This document shows, in pieces, positions 15,069 to 27,714 of a stretch of 64,000 nucleotides of DNA. A program made the translations under genes and the position numbers. Below the pieces are notes generated by a model that searched no databases, was not told the DNA's origin, and worked only from the letters and a program-made list of their open reading frames with translations. Source of the stretch: Paenibacillus rhizophilus. Its GTDB lineage: Bacteria; Bacillota; Bacilli; Paenibacillales; Paenibacillaceae. Where the stretch lies: the NCBI RefSeq assembly GCF_003854965.1, contig NZ_RQPI01000008.1, positions 1 through 64,000 on the forward strand. The letters are read 5' to 3'. Position 1 is the stretch's first letter; each line of letters opens with the position of its first letter.

Positions 15069-16364
15069 ATGATCGAACGTTACAGCAGACCGGAAATGCG
15101 TGCTATCTGGACCGAAGAAAATAAATTCAAAGCCTGGCTCGAAGTGGAGCTGTGTGCCTGTGAGGCGTGGGCGGAGCTTGGCGTCATTCCGAAAGAGGAT
15201 ACGGTCAAGCTGCGGGAGAACGCGGAGTTCAATATCGACCGCATCTACGAAATCGAGCAGGAGACGCGCCACGACGTTATCGCCTTTACACGCGCGGTTT
15301 CGGAGAGCCTTGGGGCGGAGCGCAAATGGGTGCATTACGGCCTGACCTCCACCGATGTCGTTGACACGGCGCTGGGCTATCTGTTGCGCCAGGCCAACGA
15401 GATTTTGGAGAAGGACATTGTGAATTTCATCGAAATTTTAAAAGATAAGGCGGTCGCCTACAAAGATACTCCGATGATGGGCCGCACGCATGGCGTACAT
15501 GCCGAGCCGACAACGTTCGGTCTCAAAATGGCGCTGTGGTACGAGGAAATGAAACGCAATCTGGAGCGGTTCCGCCACGCAGCAAGCGGTGTACAGTTCG
15601 GTAAAATCTCCGGCGCGGTCGGCACCTACGCCAACATAGACCCGTTCGTGGAGGAGTTCGTCTGCCGCAAGCTGGGCACAAGCCCCGCGCCGATCTCGAC
15701 GCAGACGCTTCAGCGTGACCGTCATGCCGAGTATATGGCGACGCTGGCGCTGATCGCGACTTCGCTCGACAAGTTCGCCACTGAAATCCGCGCCCTGCAA
15801 AAGAGCGAGGTACGCGAGGTCGAGGAAGCTTTTGCCAAAGGACAAAAAGGCTCGTCGGCGATGCCGCACAAGCGCAACCCGATCGGCTGTGAGAACATTT
15901 CCGGCCTGTCCCGGGTCATTCGCGGACATATGATCACCGCCTACGAGAACGTGCCGCTCTGGCATGAACGCGACATCTCGCATTCCTCGGTGGAACGGGT
16001 TATTCTCCCGGATGCGACGATGCTGCTTAACTATATGCTGAACCGCTTCGGCAATATCGTGAAGAACCTGACCGTGTTCCCGGAAAATATGAAGCGCAAC
16101 ATGGAGCGTACCTACGGGGTTCCGTTCTCCGGCCGGGTCATGACGAAGCTGATCGACAAGGGCTTCAGCCGTGAGCAGGCTTACGATACGGTACAGCCGC
16201 GCGCCATGCAGGCTTGGGAGACGCAAAAGCATTTCCGCGAAATCGTGGAGAGCACCCCGGAAATTACGGCGGTACTCAGCCCCGAAGAGATTGCGGACGC
16301 GTTCAATCCGTCGTGGCACCTCAAAAATGTCGATACGATTTTCCGCAAGCTGGGCTTGATCTAA
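15069..16364 (+). CDS. purB: Adenylosuccinate lyase
   Basis: A 431-residue fumarase/aspartase-superfamily enzyme that acts twice in purine synthesis, on SAICAR and on adenylosuccinate. It shows [11 protein letters not shown] at the N-terminus, TSTDVVDTA and [14 protein letters not shown] in the middle, and the superfamily signature [16 protein letters not shown] (about residue 262) containing the flexible catalytic loop. Six bases separate it from purK, with GGAGG upstream of ATG. Confidence 0.98.
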   Translation: MIERYSRPEMRAIWTEENKFKAWLEVELCACEAWAELGVIPKEDTVKLRENAEFNIDRIYEIEQETRHDVIAFTRAVSESLGAERKWVHYGLTSTDVVDTALGYLLRQANEILEKDIVNFIEILKDKAVAYKDTPMMGRTHGVHAEPTTFGLKMALWYEEMKRNLERFRHAASGVQFGKISGAVGTYANIDPFVEEFVCRKLGTSPAPISTQTLQRDRHAEYMATLALIATSLDKFATEIRALQKSEVREVEEAFAKGQKGSSAMPHKRNPIGCENISGLSRVIRGHMITAYENVPLWHERDISHSSVERVILPDATMLLNYMLNRFGNIVKNLTVFPENMKRNMERTYGVPFSGRVMTKLIDKGFSREQAYDTVQPRAMQAWETQKHFREIVESTPEITAVLSPEEIADAFNPSWHLKNVDTIFRKLGLI

Positions 16365-16391
16365 ACTCATTTCTTCAAGGGAGGAAAGACC

Positions 16392-17285
16392 ATGACATAC
16401 CCTGCCGTATCGACTGCGGTGGATTTGATCGACGCACCGCTGCTGTATAAAGGCAAAGTGCGCGAGCTGTACGATTTGGGAGAGCATATGCTGATCGTCG
16501 TGACGGACCGGATTTCTGCGTTCGACTATGTGCTGGAGCCGGCCGTGCCTGAGAAAGGCAATGTGCTGAACCGGCTGAGCGCCTTCTGGTTCGGGCAGAC
16601 GAAAGAACTGCTGGAGAACCATGTTGTTCATATCGATGTGGACCGTCTGGGCAGCATTGTCAAGAATCCGGAGCTGCTAAGAAACCGCATCATGGTTGTG
16701 CGCAAGGCGCAGCGGATCGACATGGAATGCGTGGTGCGCGGATACATCACCGGCGGCGGCTGGCGGCAGTATCAGGAGACCGGCAAGGTGAACGGCATCG
16801 AGCTGCCTGAGGGTCTGCGCAAGAACGCACAGCTGCCGGAGCCGATCTTTACCCCGGCGGCCAAAAATGACGTTGGACACGACGAAGACATTCCTTTTTC
16901 CAAAATGCAGGAATTGATCGGCGAGGAGCTGGGGGATGAGCTAAAGGAAAAGAGTCTGAAGCTGTATGCTTTCGCACGTGATATCTGTGCAGAGCACGGT
17001 ATTTTACTGGCCGACTGCAAATTCGAATTCGGCATTCTGGACGGCAGGGTGATCCTTATCGACGAGATTTTTACGCCGGACGCCTCCCGTTTCTGGGCAA
17101 AAGACAAGTACGCGCTTGATATTGAAATCGACAGCATGGACAAGGAGCCGGTGCGGGCTTATCTTGCGTCCTCTTCCTGGGATAAAAACAGTACCCCCGA
17201 CCCGCTGCCGGAGGAAGTCGTCGCCGAGACGAGCCGCCGCTACCTGGATATTTACCACCGGATTACCGGTCATTCGCTGAACTGA
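16392..17285 (+). CDS. purC: SAICAR synthetase (phosphoribosylaminoimidazole-succinocarboxamide synthase)
   Basis: A 297-residue ligase that joins aspartate to CAIR with ATP. It has the start LYKGKVRELYDLGEHMLIVVTDRISAFD and the substrate block ECVVRGYITGGGW. The segment DCKFEFGILDGRVILIDEIFTPDASRFW is the family signature. GGGAGG precedes the ATG. Slightly longer than the roughly 240-residue Bacillus enzyme, with a longer C-terminus (WDKNSTPDPLPEEVV) typical of the longer PurC subgroup. Confidence 0.97.
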   Translation: MTYPAVSTAVDLIDAPLLYKGKVRELYDLGEHMLIVVTDRISAFDYVLEPAVPEKGNVLNRLSAFWFGQTKELLENHVVHIDVDRLGSIVKNPELLRNRIMVVRKAQRIDMECVVRGYITGGGWRQYQETGKVNGIELPEGLRKNAQLPEPIFTPAAKNDVGHDEDIPFSKMQELIGEELGDELKEKSLKLYAFARDICAEHGILLADCKFEFGILDGRVILIDEIFTPDASRFWAKDKYALDIEIDSMDKEPVRAYLASSSWDKNSTPDPLPEEVVAETSRRYLDIYHRITGHSLN

Positions 17286-17361
17286 TTTTTTGGATATTGG
17301 GAAATTCAATATAAATTTAAGATGCTTAACGGCATGAACATTTAGGAGGAACGACAAAGGT

Positions 17362-17607
17362 ATGTTAAAAGCGACGGTATATGTAACCATTAAAAAAAGC
17401 GTGCTTGATCCCCAGGGTGTAGCTGTACAAGGGGCGCTTCATTCCGTAGGCTTCCAGGAAGTTGAAAGTCTGCGCATCGGCAAGTATATCGAACTGACTC
17501 TGGATACGAACGACCGTGAAGAGGCCGCAAAACGGCTTAAGGCAATGTGCGAGAAGTTGCTCGCAAATACGGTGATCGAGGATTACCGATACGAATTGGA
17601 GGCGTGA
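17362..17607 (+). CDS. purS: Phosphoribosylformylglycinamidine synthase subunit PurS
   Basis: An 81-residue subunit that bridges PurQ and PurL in the Gram-positive FGAM synthase complex. It starts [26 protein letters not shown] and ends [15 protein letters not shown], both typical. AGGAGGAACG precedes the start. purQ follows after five bases. Confidence 0.97.
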   Translation: MLKATVYVTIKKSVLDPQGVAVQGALHSVGFQEVESLRIGKYIELTLDTNDREEAAKRLKAMCEKLLANTVIEDYRYELEA

Positions 17608-17612
17608 GTGTC

Positions 17613-18279
17613 ATGAAATTTGCTGTCCTTGTCTTTCCCGGCTCCAACTGCGACATCGACTGCTACAAAGCGGTCGAGGAAACGCTTGGCGAGCCCGTCG
17701 ACTTTGTGTGGCATACGGCGACCGACCTGTCTGCTTATGACTGCATTCTCGTTCCGGGCGGCTTTTCTTACGGCGATTACTTGCGCTGCGGCGCGATTTC
17801 GCGTTTTGCTCCCGTGATGAACGAGGTAGCCAAAGCGGCCGAGCAGGGCAAGTTCGTGCTTGGCATCTGCAACGGCTTCCAGATTTTAACCGAAGCTGGA
17901 CTGCTGCCGGGCGCGCTGCGCCGCAACGAATCGATGAAATTTCGATGTCACGATACGACGCTTAAGGTCGTTAACTATAAAACGCCTTTCACGAAGGACT
18001 ATACGGCAGGCGAAGAAATCATCATTCCCATCGCCCACGGCGAAGGCAATTATTATTGCGATGAAGAGACGCTGGCTGCGCTTAAAGCGAACAACCAGAT
18101 TGTATTCACTTATTCGGACAATCCTAACGGCTCTGTAGCCGATATTGCGGGCATCTGCAATGAACGCGGCAATGTCGTCGGTATGATGCCGCATCCGGAG
18201 CGCGCGGTTAATTCCCTGCTCGGCTCGGAAGACGGCAAACGGATGTTCAGTTCAATTTTGAAGACCTGGAGGGATACTC

Positions 18280-18302
<23 letters not shown>
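17613..18302 (+). CDS. purQ: Phosphoribosylformylglycinamidine synthase subunit PurQ (glutaminase)
   Basis: A 229-residue class I glutamine amidotransferase that supplies ammonia to PurL. The nucleophile Cys lies in [11 protein letters not shown], and the His/Glu of the triad lie in MPHPERAV. The open frame begins upstream inside purS, but GGAGG at 17598 and homology ([17 protein letters not shown]) fix ATG 17613. The 3' end overlaps purL by 23 bases. Confidence 0.97.
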
Positions 18303-20510
<2,208 letters not shown>

Positions 20511-20526
<16 letters not shown>

Positions 20527-22007
20527 AGACCGGGAACAAGCAGGCGGAACCCCTCCTGTGGACCGGCGACTTTTACAACGAAGGAACGGGCTCGGGAGAT
20601 ATATTTGATACATTGAAAGAAGAATGCGGCGTTTTCGGGGTCTTCGGACACCCGGAAGCCGCTTCCATGTCTTATTACGGCCTTCATGCGCTTCAGCACC
20701 GCGGCGAGGAAAGCGCGGGGATCTGCGTGGCTAACGGCCGGGACTTCAACTACCACCGCGGGATGGGACTGGTCAAGGAAGTGTTTGACAAGGACAAAAT
20801 CCTGTCGCTGGTCGGCGACATGTCCATCGGGCATGTTCGTTATTCCACCAGCGGAGACAGCCGGCTGACGAACGCGCAGCCGCTCATCTTTAAATACCGT
20901 GACGGCGATCTGGCGATTGCCACGAACGGCAACATCGTGAACGAGCCGCTGATCCGGCGTCAACTGGAGAGCAGCGGCTCGATTTTCCAGACGACAAGCG
21001 ACACCGAGGTATTGGCGCATCTGATCGCGCGTTCACCGAAGGATTTTGTGGAAGCGGCCAAAGAGGCCCTTCAGCAGCTCGTCGGCGGCTTCGCTTTTCT
21101 GCTGATGACCAACGACAAGCTGCTGGTCGCTTCCGACCCGAACGGTCTGCGGCCGCTCGTGATGGGGCGCGTCGGGGAAGCGTATATTTTCGCTTCGGAG
21201 TCCTGCGCTCTGGAGACGATCGGCGCGGAGCTTGTCCGCGATATCCAGCCGGGCGAGCTGCTGATCCTGGACAAGGACGGCTTGACGGAGGACCGGTTCG
21301 CCGAGCCCCAGCGCAAGGCGCTGTGCGCGATGGAGTATATTTATTTCGCACGGCCCGACAGCGATATGAACGGAGCGAACCTGCATGCCGCCCGCAAGCG
21401 GATGGGCAGCCGGCTCGCGCTTGAAGGCTTTGTCGACGCCGACATCGTGACAGGCGTACCGGATTCCAGCATCTCCGCTGCCATTGGCTACGCGGAGCAG
21501 ACCGGCATTCCGTACGAACTGGGGCTGATCAAGAACAAGTACACCGGCCGGACCTTCATTCAGCCGAGCCAGGAGTTGCGTGAGCAGGGTGTCAAAATGA
21601 AGCTCAGCGCCGTCCGCCGCGTCGTGGAAGGCCAGCGTGTCGTCATGATCGACGACTCCATCGTGCGGGGCACGACCTCGCGCCGGATCGTGAATCTGCT
21701 GCGCGAAGCGGGAGCGACCGAGGTGCATGTGCGTATTACATCGCCACCTTTCAAGAACCCGTGCTTCTATGGCATCGACACGCCGGACCGGCGGGAGCTG
21801 ATCGCCTCCCATCAGTCGGTTGAAGAAATTCGCCGCGAGATCAACGCGGATTCGCTGGCGTTCCTATCGCCAACCGGACTGATTCAGTCCATCGGCGGCC
21901 TGAGCAGCGGTGATTACAAAGGCGGGCTGTGCCTGTCCTGTTTCGATAACGATTATCCGACGCAGGTTGACTTTGGCGGGGCTGAGAAGGAAGGATGCAG
22001 CTGCTAG
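20511..22007 (+). CDS. purF: Amidophosphoribosyltransferase
   Basis: A 498-residue enzyme that commits PRPP to purine synthesis. The Ntn-hydrolase nucleophile is Cys39 in [10 protein letters not shown], exposed after removal of a 38-residue propeptide. The B. subtilis propeptide is only 11 residues. The PRPP loop is [18 protein letters not shown]. Cysteines in the C-terminal [13 protein letters not shown] belong to the Fe-S cluster ligands of the oxygen-sensitive Bacillus type. GGGAGG before ATG 20511 sets the start, and it overlaps the purL stop by 16 bases. Confidence 0.97.
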
Positions 22008-22674
22008 CGTTTTTTCGATCCCCCTAAATCGTGGGTCCATCCCCCTAAATCCCCCTTGCCAAGGGGGACCCCGGAGGGCCTGCCCTCCGGCCACCCGAAA
22101 GCTCGGCGTAATTGTGTTTGGTTTGAACTTGCTAAGCGGGGGATTGGTGTGGGCAGCCGCTTATCGTCCCTTCCGCTTGCGCGGATAGCGGGACACGCTT
22201 AACGGCTCTGCGGCTCCCGGCATCCGGCCTGGGGCCGCCGCCGGGGCTTAAGGCGCACCGCTGCTTCGCTTAGCGTTGCATAAGGGCTCGTCCAGCCCCA
22301 ACCTGTTCGCTTCGCGAAGGCGCTGGCTGGACTCGCCGCAAGCGAGGAGGACCGCCGCTTCGCTCGGCGGTCACTAGGGGGCTTGACCGCCCCGTGCTGT
22401 TCGCTGCGCGAAGTCGCGGCAGGTCTCGCCCCGGGCACGGGCGCCGGTTACATCGGCGCCCGGCCTATCCCGCTCCCCCTCGATTCCGGGAAGGCGTCAT
22501 GAAGGGGAAGATTGGAACTGGAGAAGCGTAGCGTTCGCCTTTATGCTCGGATTTCGACCGCCAAGCGGTTCAATCCGGAAATCCGAGCATAACAGCGATC
22601 GGAAGTCCAAGCTGTCCACGAAATGACGACTTAACCGGAATCTTTTGCTTAACTACATGAAAAGAGGTGTCCAA
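22008..22674. other. Structured GC-rich spacer between purF and purM
   Basis: This 667-base stretch carries no credible gene, although purF and purM are usually close together. It contains a direct repeat of ATCCCCCTAAATC (around 22019 and 22040), the hairpin CCCCCTTG/CAAGGGGG, the palindrome CCGGAGGGCCTGCCCTCCGG (22071-22090) and several GCTTCGC/GCGAAG-type stems. GGGCGCCG/CGGCGCCC lies around 22438-22460, and a 14-bp perfect inverted repeat at 22542-22591. It looks like an accumulation of palindromic intergenic repeats inside an operon. Confidence 0.7.
22542..22591. repeat. Nested perfect stem-loop upstream of purM
   Basis: TATGCTCGGATTTC (22542-22555) and GAAATCCGAGCATA (22578-22591) are perfectly complementary. 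ACCGC/GCGGT forms a further hairpin inside. No T-tract follows, so it is not an ordinary terminator. It may be a repeat family member, an mRNA stabiliser or a processing site. Confidence 0.75.
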
Positions 22675-23718
22675 GTGTCGGAAGCTTACAAAAACGCCGG
22701 TGTGGATATTGCGGCGGGCAATGAAGCGGTAGAACGAATGAAGAAGCATGTGAAGCGCACGTTTCGCCCCGAGGTCATGACGGAGCTCGGCGGATTCGGT
22801 GCGTTGTTTGGCTTGAATAAAGATAAGTACGAGGAGCCCGTGCTGGTATCGGGAACGGACGGAGTCGGCACGAAGCTGAAAATCGCCTTCGCTGCGGACC
22901 GTCACGATACGATCGGCATCGACGCGGTCGCCATGTGCGTGAACGATATTGTAGTACAGGGCGCGGAGCCGCTCTTTTTCCTGGATTATCTGGCCTGCGA
23001 CAAAGTGGTGCCGGAGAAGATCGAAGCGATCGTTTCGGGAATCGCGGAAGGCTGCCATCAGGCGGGCTGCGCGCTGATCGGCGGAGAGACGGCGGAAATG
23101 CCGGGCATGTATGCGGAAGGCGAATATGATATCGCAGGCTTTACGGTTGGTGTCGCAGATAAGGCCAAGCTGGTAACTGGCGCAAATATCGGGCCCGGCG
23201 ATGCGGTGATCGGACTTGCCTCCAGTGGTGTTCACAGCAACGGTTTCTCGCTGGTGCGCAAGCTTTTGCTGGACGGAGAAGGCGGGCATGGTCTGGATGA
23301 GGTGCTGCCGGAGTTGGGCGCGCCGCTTGCCGACGTGCTGCTGGCGCCGACCAAAATTTATGTTAAGCCGCTTCTCGCACTGCTGGAACAGCTTCCGGTG
23401 AAGGGCATGGCGCATATTACAGGCGGCGGCTTCATCGAGAACATTCCGCGTGTGCTGCCGGATGGCGTCAATGTGGACATCAAGTACGGCTCGTGGCCGA
23501 TTTTGCCGATTTTTGAGCTGCTTCAGCGTAAAGGCAGCGTGACCAACCGCGATATGTTCACGACCTTTAATATGGGTATCGGCCTGGTGCTGGTAGTGGG
23601 CGCGGATGACGCGGACAAAGCGCTGCAACTGCTGAAAGACAGCGGCGAGGAAGCGTATGTGATCGGCAAGGTCACGGAAGGAGAACGAAAGGTCACCTTT
23701 ACGGGAGCGGATGTATGA
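22675..23718 (+). CDS. purM: Phosphoribosylformylglycinamidine cyclo-ligase (AIR synthetase)
   Basis: A 347-residue enzyme that closes the imidazole ring using ATP. It starts [26 protein letters not shown], as in Bacillus PurM, and shows [28 protein letters not shown] and [14 protein letters not shown]. The frame is open further upstream (TTG 22645, ATG 22657), but AGAGGTG lies six bases before GTG 22675 and family alignment supports that start. purN overlaps its stop as ATGA. Confidence 0.96.
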   Translation: MSEAYKNAGVDIAAGNEAVERMKKHVKRTFRPEVMTELGGFGALFGLNKDKYEEPVLVSGTDGVGTKLKIAFAADRHDTIGIDAVAMCVNDIVVQGAEPLFFLDYLACDKVVPEKIEAIVSGIAEGCHQAGCALIGGETAEMPGMYAEGEYDIAGFTVGVADKAKLVTGANIGPGDAVIGLASSGVHSNGFSLVRKLLLDGEGGHGLDEVLPELGAPLADVLLAPTKIYVKPLLALLEQLPVKGMAHITGGGFIENIPRVLPDGVNVDIKYGSWPILPIFELLQRKGSVTNRDMFTTFNMGIGLVLVVGADDADKALQLLKDSGEEAYVIGKVTEGERKVTFTGADV

Positions 23719-24332
23719 TGGATTACAGCCGGATCGCCGTGTTTGCTTCGGGGCAGGGCAGCAATTTTGCGGCGCTGGCGCAGGCGCAGCGTGAAGGGCG
23801 GCTGGGCGGTGGCACCATTGAACTGTTGGTGTCCGACCGGCCGGAAGCGCTTGTGGCGCGCCGGGCGCAGGAGGCCGGGGTTCCGGCCCTTCTGCTGCGG
23901 CCCAAGGATTTTGACAGCCGCGAGCAGTACGAAACGCGGATTGTAGAGGAGCTTCATCAGCGCGGGATCGGCCTTATTGTGCTGGCCGGATATATGCGGC
24001 TCATAACCCCGGTACTGCTGTCCCCCTATGAGGGACGCATCATTAATATTCATCCGTCGCTGCTGCCGGCTTTCGCCGGGAAGGATGCCATCGGACAGGC
24101 TCTGGCTTACGGAGTTAAGTTGACGGGAGTGACGGTGCATTTTGTCGATGGAGGTATGGATACGGGGCCTGTCATTGCCCAGCGGGCGCTTACGGTAGAG
24201 GACGACGATACGGCGGATACTCTCGCTGAGCGCATTCACCGGGTCGAGTACGAGCTTTATCCGGAAGTGGTCGCCGCTTTTGCAGCCGGAAGGGTCGGGC
24301 TGAACGGAAGAAAGGCAACGGTTCGGCAATAG
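23715..24332 (+). CDS. purN: Phosphoribosylglycinamide formyltransferase
   Basis: A 205-residue folate-dependent GAR transformylase. It has the start [36 protein letters not shown], and the catalytic block [21 protein letters not shown] with Asn/His. [16 protein letters not shown] contains the third catalytic residue, Asp. The first ATG lies inside the end of purM. Confidence 0.97.
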   Translation: MMDYSRIAVFASGQGSNFAALAQAQREGRLGGGTIELLVSDRPEALVARRAQEAGVPALLLRPKDFDSREQYETRIVEELHQRGIGLIVLAGYMRLITPVLLSPYEGRIINIHPSLLPAFAGKDAIGQALAYGVKLTGVTVHFVDGGMDTGPVIAQRALTVEDDDTADTLAERIHRVEYELYPEVVAAFAAGRVGLNGRKATVRQ

Positions 24333-24595
24333 CGGTGGGGCGGTCGTCAGTTTCATTCGACATTTGAATGAGTGAGCCCTTGGAGTTTTGATATTTCTCG
24401 GGAAATATTGCACAAGCTGTGAGAAATGTCGGATAAGCTGCCTTTGAACCTGAATGGGACATATTAAGCAGCAAGAGCATCATTTAGCGAGCGGCTGCCG
24501 GAAACCCGAAATAAAAAGTTTAAAAATAGAAATATTCATGCAGTCAATGTTTTACCCAATAAACCGTAAGTCAATATGGAGGAGGACTATACAAA
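24333..24595. other. Spacer between purN and purH
   Basis: 263 bases without a gene. The only structures seen are short hairpins such as ATATTTC/GGAAATAT near 24389-24407. No promoter or terminator with convincing boxes was found, so transcription probably reads through to purH. Confidence 0.5.
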
Positions 24596-26143
24596 GTGAG
24601 TATCAAAAGAGCGCTGGTCAGCGTATCGGATAAACGGGGCATCGTGGACTTTTGCCGCGAGCTGTCGGCATTGGGCGTAGAAATCATCTCCACGGGCGGA
24701 ACGAGCACCCTTTTGGCAAAAGAAGGCGTGCCAGTCATCGGTATCTCCGACGTGACGGGCTTTCCCGAAATCATGGACGGACGCGTCAAAACGCTGCACC
24801 CCGCCGTTCACAGCGGCCTGCTGGCGGTTCGGGACAACGAGGAGCATACGCGCCAGATGACCGAACTGGGGCTGGATTACATCGACCTGGTTGTTGTGAA
24901 CCTGTACCCGTTCGCGGAGACGATCGCAAAGCCGGATGTAACGTACGAGGAAGCGATCGAGAACATCGACATCGGCGGGCCGACCATGCTGCGTTCGGCG
25001 GCGAAGAACCATGCGTTTGTAAGCGTGGTGGTGGACGCCGACGATTACGCCAACGTGCTTGAAGAAGTGCGTGCGGGCGGTGACACGACGCTGGAAACCC
25101 GCAAACGGCTTGCGGCAAAAGTATTTCGCCACACGGCGTCTTATGATGCCCTGATCTCCGACTATCTGTCCAATGTGACCGGCGAACCGCTGCCGGAGCG
25201 CTACACGGTAACTTACGAGAAGATTCAGGATTTGCGCTATGGCGAGAACCCGCATCAGAAGGCGGCATTCTATCGTACACCGCTGGCGGCTCAGGACACG
25301 CTGACCGGCGCCGAGCAGCTGCACGGCAAGGAATTGTCCTACAACAACATCAACGACGCCAACGCGGCGCTGCAAATCGTCAAGGAATTCAATGAGCCGG
25401 CGGTTGTGGCGGTGAAGCATATGAATCCATGCGGTGTCGGCATCGGCGAGAGCATCTTGGAAGCTTACCAAAAAGCTTACAACGCCGATCCGGTCTCCAT
25501 CTTCGGCGGCATCGTGGCGGCTAACCGCTACATCGATTCCGATACGGCGAATCTGCTCAAGGAAATTTTCCTGGAAATCATTCTGGCTCCCGGATTTACG
25601 GACGAAGCGCTGGAAATTTTATCGAAGAAGAAAAATATCCGTCTGCTGAAAATCGGCGGGCTTGGCGCGGCCGCAGAGCGGAAGAGCAGCTTTGTCGTCA
25701 CAACGGTTGAGGGTGGCATGGTCGTGCAGGAAAGCGACGTTCACTCCATTAACCCGGACGATCTTAAAGTCGTAACTGACCGCAAACCGACCGAAGAAGA
25801 ACTGAAGCAGCTTCTGTTCGGCTGGAAGGTTGTCAAGCATGTGAAGTCGAACGCTATCGTGCTTGCAGCGGACGACATGACAGTCGGCGTGGGCGCGGGA
25901 CAAATGAACCGCGTGGGCGCTGCGAAGATTGCCATCGAGCAGGCCGGAGACAAAGCCAAAGGCGCGGTGCTGGCTTCAGACGCATTCTTCCCGATGGGCG
26001 ATACGCTTGAATTTGCAGCCAAAGCGGGCATTACGGCAGTCATCCAACCGGGCGGCTCCGTCCGGGACGAGGAATCGATCAAGGTTGCGAATGAGCACGG
26101 AATCGCTATGGTCTTTACCGGCGTCCGTCATTTCAAACACTAG
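24596..26143 (+). CDS. purH: Bifunctional AICAR transformylase / IMP cyclohydrolase
   Basis: A 515-residue enzyme for the last two steps to IMP. The N-terminal MGS-like cyclohydrolase domain ([30 protein letters not shown]) occupies about residues 1-195. The transformylase domain follows, with [42 protein letters not shown] and the C-terminal [24 protein letters not shown]. It starts at GTG behind GGAGGAGG. Confidence 0.98.
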   Translation: MSIKRALVSVSDKRGIVDFCRELSALGVEIISTGGTSTLLAKEGVPVIGISDVTGFPEIMDGRVKTLHPAVHSGLLAVRDNEEHTRQMTELGLDYIDLVVVNLYPFAETIAKPDVTYEEAIENIDIGGPTMLRSAAKNHAFVSVVVDADDYANVLEEVRAGGDTTLETRKRLAAKVFRHTASYDALISDYLSNVTGEPLPERYTVTYEKIQDLRYGENPHQKAAFYRTPLAAQDTLTGAEQLHGKELSYNNINDANAALQIVKEFNEPAVVAVKHMNPCGVGIGESILEAYQKAYNADPVSIFGGIVAANRYIDSDTANLLKEIFLEIILAPGFTDEALEILSKKKNIRLLKIGGLGAAAERKSSFVVTTVEGGMVVQESDVHSINPDDLKVVTDRKPTEEELKQLLFGWKVVKHVKSNAIVLAADDMTVGVGAGQMNRVGAAKIAIEQAGDKAKGAVLASDAFFPMGDTLEFAAKAGITAVIQPGGSVRDEESIKVANEHGIAMVFTGVRHFKH

Positions 26144-26167
26144 AACGGACCGGAGGTTTTATAAGGT

Positions 26168-27442
26168 ATGGATATTTTGGTGATTGGCGGCGGCGGACGG
26201 GAGCATGCAATATGCTGGAGCCTGTCCAAGAGCCCCAAAGCGGATAAAATTTACTGCGCGCCGGGCAATGCCGGGATCGCGGAGGTTGCGGAATGCGTGC
26301 CAATCGGCGTATTTGAGTTCGATAAGCTGGCCACGTTCGCCAAGGAAAAAGAGGTCGGTCTTGTCGTAGTAGGACCGGACGACCCGCTGGCTGCTGGCAT
26401 TGTAGACGTTCTTGAAGGAGAAGGACTCAAGGTCTTCGGGCCGCGCAAAAACGCGGCCGAGATTGAAGGCAGCAAGGCGTTCATGAAGGACCTGCTGCAT
26501 AAATATAATATACCGACTGCGGCTTACCGCAAATTCAGCGATCATGCAGAGGCGCTGACTTACCTGCGTGAGCAGCCGCTGCCGATTGTCATCAAGGCGG
26601 ACGGCCTTGCGGCGGGCAAAGGCGTAACCGTTGCCTATTCCCGCGAGGAAGCGGAGCAGGCGCTGGAGGATATGATGGTATCCCGCATCTTCGGAGAGTC
26701 CGGCAGTCAGGTCGTAATCGAAGAGTTTCTGGCGGGACAGGAGATGTCGATTCTGGCCTTCGTGGATGGCGAGACGGTGCGTCCGATGCCGGCGGCGCAG
26801 GACCACAAGCCGGTCTTTGACGGCGACAAAGGTCCCAATACCGGCGGGATGGGCACCTACTCTCCGCTGCCGCATATCGATGATTCTATCATTCGTGAAG
26901 CGGTGGAGAAGATTATCGTCCCCACGGCCAAGGCCATGGTCTCCGAAGGCAGGCCTTTCCGGGGCGTCCTGTTCGCGGGATTGATGATTTCGCCGGACGG
27001 TACTCCCAAAACCGTCGAATTCAACGCCCGCTTCGGCGATCCGGAGACTCAGGTCGTCCTGCCGAGACTGAAGAGCGATCTGCTGGAGATTTTCCTGGCG
27101 GCAGTGGAAGGCCGTCTGGAGAGCTTGGATATCCAGTGGACCGATGAGGCGGCCGTCTGTGTCGTATTGGCTTCGGAAGGTTACCCGGGTTCCTATCCGA
27201 AAGGCGTGCCGATCGCCGGGCTGGACGAAGGCGGACGGGAAGGGCTCATTTTTCATGCCGGTACAGCATTTGGTCCTGACGGCGGCATCGTGACCAGCGG
27301 CGGACGGGTGCTCGGCGTTGTCGGGCTCGGTGCCGGGATCGCGGAAGCGCGGGAAGCCGCTTATGCGAAGGCGAACCGGATTTCCTTTGACGGCAAGCAG
27401 AACCGGACCGATATCGCAGCCAAAGCGTTATTAAGACAATAG
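26168..27442 (+). CDS. purD: Phosphoribosylamine-glycine ligase
   Basis: A 424-residue ATP-grasp ligase that makes GAR. It has the start MDILVIGGGGREHAICWSL, the ATP-binding KADGLAAGKGVTVA and the GNTGGMG-like PNTGGMGTYSPLP. The GARS signature RFGDPETQVVLPRL lies in the C-terminal half. Twenty-four bases separate it from purH. Last gene of the purine operon. A short GTCC/GGAC hairpin lies at 27488-27501, but no strong terminator sits directly behind the gene. Confidence 0.98.
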   Translation: MDILVIGGGGREHAICWSLSKSPKADKIYCAPGNAGIAEVAECVPIGVFEFDKLATFAKEKEVGLVVVGPDDPLAAGIVDVLEGEGLKVFGPRKNAAEIEGSKAFMKDLLHKYNIPTAAYRKFSDHAEALTYLREQPLPIVIKADGLAAGKGVTVAYSREEAEQALEDMMVSRIFGESGSQVVIEEFLAGQEMSILAFVDGETVRPMPAAQDHKPVFDGDKGPNTGGMGTYSPLPHIDDSIIREAVEKIIVPTAKAMVSEGRPFRGVLFAGLMISPDGTPKTVEFNARFGDPETQVVLPRLKSDLLEIFLAAVEGRLESLDIQWTDEAAVCVVLASEGYPGSYPKGVPIAGLDEGGREGLIFHAGTAFGPDGGIVTSGGRVLGVVGLGAGIAEAREAAYAKANRISFDGKQNRTDIAAKALLRQ

Positions 27443-27500
27443 TCGGATTTTAGTTCGGGAGAACCCACAATTTTTTATGTTAAATGTCCTAAAAAAGGAC

Positions 27501-27603
27501 TGACAAGGCGTGAGAGAAGTGCTATAATACATCTCGTACGGGGGAAAATGTACGGATATATACAGAAGAAAGGGTCTTTCCGATAGCGGAGGGACCCTTT
27601 TTA
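27501..27603 (+). ncRNA. Promoter-to-terminator unit without a gene (candidate small RNA or leader)
   Basis: CTGACA (27501-27506), a 17-base spacer and TATAAT (27524-27529) form a good sigma-A promoter. Only about 35 bases after the expected start, AAAGGGTC (27569-27576) pairs with GACCCTTT (27593-27600), with an inner TTCC/GGA and a T-tract. The product would be a 65-75-nt RNA with no open frame. It could also act as the attenuated leader of the SEC-C gene at 27715. A second TATAAT lies at 27618-27623. Confidence 0.55.
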
Positions 27604-27714
27604 AATGCCGGAAATGCTATAATATCGTCATGGACAGTCACGCGGAACGTACCTAAAGTATATGTGCGGGCTGTTTACTTTTTGGTGTGCTGCAGATTTA
27701 AGGAGGAATATGTT

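Noticed and set aside
13401..15335. A 644-codon open frame on the minus strand across purE, purK and purB
   Set aside because: It is antisense to three certain purine genes, is Arg/His-rich with no domain, and results from high GC and codon bias.
22199..22438. Short minus-strand frame in the purF-purM spacer
   Set aside because: Composition follows the GC-rich palindromes; no start signal and no recognisable domain.
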